A DNA stretch of 64,000 bases from NCBI GenBank assembly GCA_965651695.1, contig CBFGTI010000004.1:25120-89119 (forward strand), given 5' to 3'. Positions within the stretch are counted from its first letter, which is position 1. Each line of letters starts with the position of its first letter. Position numbers and translations under genes: made by a program. This stretch comes from Imperialibacter sp965651695. Its GTDB lineage: Bacteria > Bacteroidota > Bacteroidia > Cytophagales > Cyclobacteriaceae. The notes beneath the pieces are model-generated. The model was not told where the DNA came from, searched no databases, and worked only from the letters and a program-made list of their open reading frames with translations. This document shows positions 62,526 through 64,000 of the stretch, piece by piece.

Positions 62526-62909
62526 CTAGGAGATTTTTAGTATCGTTTTGAATGCTGCCTCCCAACCGTTGAAGGAGGGTTTTTCGATCACAAACGTGGC
62601 GCCCTCCTGCGTGAGCGCTTCCTTTACAGGTTCGTGAAAAAAAGCGGAGGTTATAGTAATGGGGATGTGCTTGTATTGCCTGGCTTTTCGTAGCTCCTTC
62701 AGGCATTCCCGGCCGTTTTTTACCGGCATGTTCAGGTCTATAATTATATGATCCGGAATTTTCACCATGTCGTTTTGCAGCACCCAAAGCGCCTCTTCGG
62801 CATACAAAAAGCTAATGCAGTGGTAGGTAGGGGCTATTTTGTTAAGTGCTGCTTTCATAATGCCCAGATCTATGGGGTCATTATCAATGAGGATAACTAT
62901 TTTGGACAT
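62526..62909 (-). CDS. Single-domain response regulator
   Basis: 127-residue receiver of the Rcp1-like type: D9-N10-D11 pocket, phosphoacceptor D58 (IIIDLNMPVKNG), switch T/S near 87 (ITSAF) and K110 (VIEKPSF). There is no output domain. It is on the same strand as, and ~1.1 kb upstream of, the stressosome operon, so it may be the target of that operon's hybrid kinase; this is inference. Confidence 0.9.
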   Translation of the reverse strand: MSKIVILIDNDPIDLGIMKAALNKIAPTYHCISFLYAEEALWVLQNDMVKIPDHIIIDLNMPVKNGRECLKELRKARQYKHIPITITSAFFHEPVKEALTQEGATFVIEKPSFNGWEAAFKTILKIS

Positions 62910-63001
62910 GGTGGTGGCTTACAACTGGCCGGCTTTTTCAGAAGTAACAAGTTAGCCCAAACTTTCGAAAGCAAAACAGAAAAAGAGACAGAAGGGAAAT
63001 A

Positions 63002-63036
63002 AAAAAAACCACCGTGCAGGGCAGGGCGGTTTTTTT
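63002..63036. terminator. Bidirectional terminator hairpin
   Basis: AAAAAAACC-A-CC pairs with GG-C-GGTTTTTTT (one mismatch), giving T runs in both directions. No gene ends near it on either side, so which transcript it serves is unclear. Confidence 0.5.
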
Positions 63037-63273
63037 GTTAATCTTTCAACCAGCTATGATTGAGCTGTAAATATAAAACCTTTTTTGAGATAACATGCAT
63101 ATGACCTACACCAGTTGCAAGCCAGCTGCCCCGGCAAGCATGCAACAAAAGTTAAAATTGTGCTAAAAAACAGGTTCTCGCCCGGCTTCCATGTGGCTGC
63201 ACGGTAAAAAAAAGGCAATTGACTTGAGTTGGCAGGCCGCCTGCCGATGTATGATTTTGTGTAAACCAGTAGC

Positions 63274-63367
63274 AATGTCGTTTAGTTAGGCCATCTCTCC
63301 CTCTTTGGGGGCGCACGGCCAGTGAGGGTAAGGGAGAGGATCATAAATAGCTAACTAAACGACATTA
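63274..63367. mobile_element. Hairpin MITE-like element with direct flanks
   Basis: Perfect 16-base terminal inverted repeats AATGTCGTTTAGTTAG (63274-63289) and its complement (63351-63366), with a second inner pair CTCTCCCT/AGGGAGAG. The 11-base AAACCAGTAGC lies on both sides (63263-63273 and 63368-63378), like a target-site duplication. It is too short to encode a protein. Confidence 0.7.
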
Positions 63368-63598
63368 AAACCAGTAGCATAAAAAAGAGCGTACTGCACC
63401 CGTTGCAAAAGGCCGAAAAACCTCATAGTCTTCTGAGCCAAATGAAAGGCCGTGCGGATAGGCTCGAAAATCCCGTTGCTCAGAGGCCGGGCGCCGCTCA
63501 CACCATCACTCAACCTTCAGAAAATCAGGATCTTTGCTAAATTGGATAATAAGTATATCTTGCTGCATATTCTTTTTATTCAACCAGCTATAGCTTCT

Positions 63599-63838
63599 AT
63601 GAGTGCCTCCCCCGACGACCCCCTTAAGATCAAGCTTGACTGGCTTTTTATCGCAGACAACTACCGCAACATTGGTGAAAAAGGCAGAGCCTATGAGGTG
63701 GTAAAGGATCTCGTTTCTTTTTCGGGCGATACTGACGATTACCGTAAGCTAAAGGAAAGATACGAGCACCACCTTGCCGAATGGGAGCGGTTTTCTGCTG
63801 CTAATTCCGCCGATGGCGATGCCGCAATGTTGGGGTAA
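63599..63838 (+). CDS. Small hypothetical protein (79 aa)
   Basis: MSASPDDPLKIKLDWLFIAD then NYRNIGEKGRAYEVVKDLVSF and YRKLKERYEHHLAEWERF, a cytoplasmic helical protein. Codon use is typical of the neighbours. I chose the ATG at 63599; the frame is open further upstream but that part is not protein-like. Not recognised. Last gene before the window end. Confidence 0.6.
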   Translation: MSASPDDPLKIKLDWLFIADNYRNIGEKGRAYEVVKDLVSFSGDTDDYRKLKERYEHHLAEWERFSAANSADGDAAMLG

Positions 63839-63884
63839 CCAAAACAAACTTTCACTAAATTTTTTGCGCCGGGGTTACGCAGCC

Positions 63885-63956
63885 CATCACCGGTGCCCTC
63901 ACCGGCCCTTAACCAGGCCCCGGCAAAGCCCCCACGGCCGGTGTCCTCACCGGCCA
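63885..63956. repeat. GC-rich palindromic repeat near the window end
   Basis: GGCCGGTG-TCCT-CACCGGCC (63936-63955) is a perfect hairpin, and a near copy CACCGGTGCCCTCACCGGCC begins at 63888. The GGCCGGTG core is shared with the hairpin in the ~130-bp repeats at 5.3 and 8.4 kb. Confidence 0.8.
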
Positions 63957-64000
63957 TTTGCCAAAGCCATGTGCTTGCAGTTCTTGCGGATACGGCTGGC

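Larger units (their letters stand above)
62910..63598. other. Intergenic region with terminator and hairpin element
   Basis: About 690 bases. It carries a bidirectional hairpin at 63002-63036 and a MITE-like hairpin element at 63274-63367. No gene is supported on either strand. Confidence 0.65.

Noticed and set aside
1..64000. rRNA or tRNA genes
   Set aside because: No tRNA cloverleaf with a GTTCGAATC-type arm and no rRNA segment was recognised by eye; a dedicated tRNA and rRNA scan could still find one.

Overview
The window looks like a chromosomal segment of a Bacteroidota bacterium, most probably of the order Cytophagales. Signs seen directly are TonB-dependent receptors with an N-terminal carboxypeptidase-regulatory-like domain, a DUF6660-type small protein, copies of the Bacteroidota -7 promoter motif TAnnTTTG (TATCTTTG at 22628 and 55901), mid-range GC and several families typical of the group. 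No rRNA, tRNA or CRISPR array was seen. The genus cannot be fixed from this alone.

Layout. 1-8.2 kb: a type I restriction-modification locus on the minus strand (hsdR, hsdM, and hsdS cut by the window edge), preceded by an AlbA_2/Schlafen-type ATP-binding protein, a RhuM protein and two gene remnants (an hsdR-like 5' end and a HipA-like fragment). The remnant island is bracketed by two copies of a ~130-bp repeat. 8.6-16.8 kb: a glycogen/trehalose operon, glgX - treZ - a single gene fusing TreY and MalQ. 16.8-17.7 kb: a repeat-rich stretch with a MITE-like element and a 105-bp tandem repeat. 17.7-20 kb: small unknowns, a 4HB-like membrane sensor and a Rnk/GreA-type protein. 20.1-22.6 kb: an NtrB/NtrC-like sigma-54 two-component pair. 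22.6-26.1 kb: a DUF6660 protein, a TonB receptor and an unknown membrane-anchored protein.

26.4-33.2 kb: a tight six-gene operon: AhpD-like peroxidase-family protein, TonB receptor, MFS transporter, two more AhpD-like proteins, DUF3179 protein. I know of no described system with this content. 33.5-37.6 kb: a secreted protein, then a sulfur-stress operon (ArsR-rhodanese regulator, rhodanese/persulfide-dioxygenase-like MBL protein, MFS transporter) with a clear palindromic operator. 37.6-48.5 kb: an RND efflux pump (MFP-RND-OMF) flanked on each side by a CASTOR/POLLUX-like ion channel and a small secreted acidic protein, i.e. a duplicated channel-plus-small-protein unit. 49-50.8 kb: a helical-repeat (TPR-like) protein divergent from a 51-residue exported peptide gene that has its own terminator. 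51.5-55.7 kb: YfiR, a CHASE8-like histidine kinase, a response regulator and small membrane proteins. 55.9-57.2 kb: a ClC channel. 57.4-61.4 kb: a complete stressosome-type module (RsbR, RsbS, RsbT, ATPase-phosphatase fusion, RsbT-like/histidine kinase hybrid) with no sigma factor beside it. 61.4-64 kb: repeats, a single-domain response regulator, small proteins and a hairpin MITE-like element.

The best candidates for undescribed biology are the AhpD3/TonB/MFS/DUF3179 operon, the channel - small protein - RND arrangement, the peptide/TPR-like divergent pair, and the stressosome whose last gene joins an RsbT-like ATPase to a histidine kinase.
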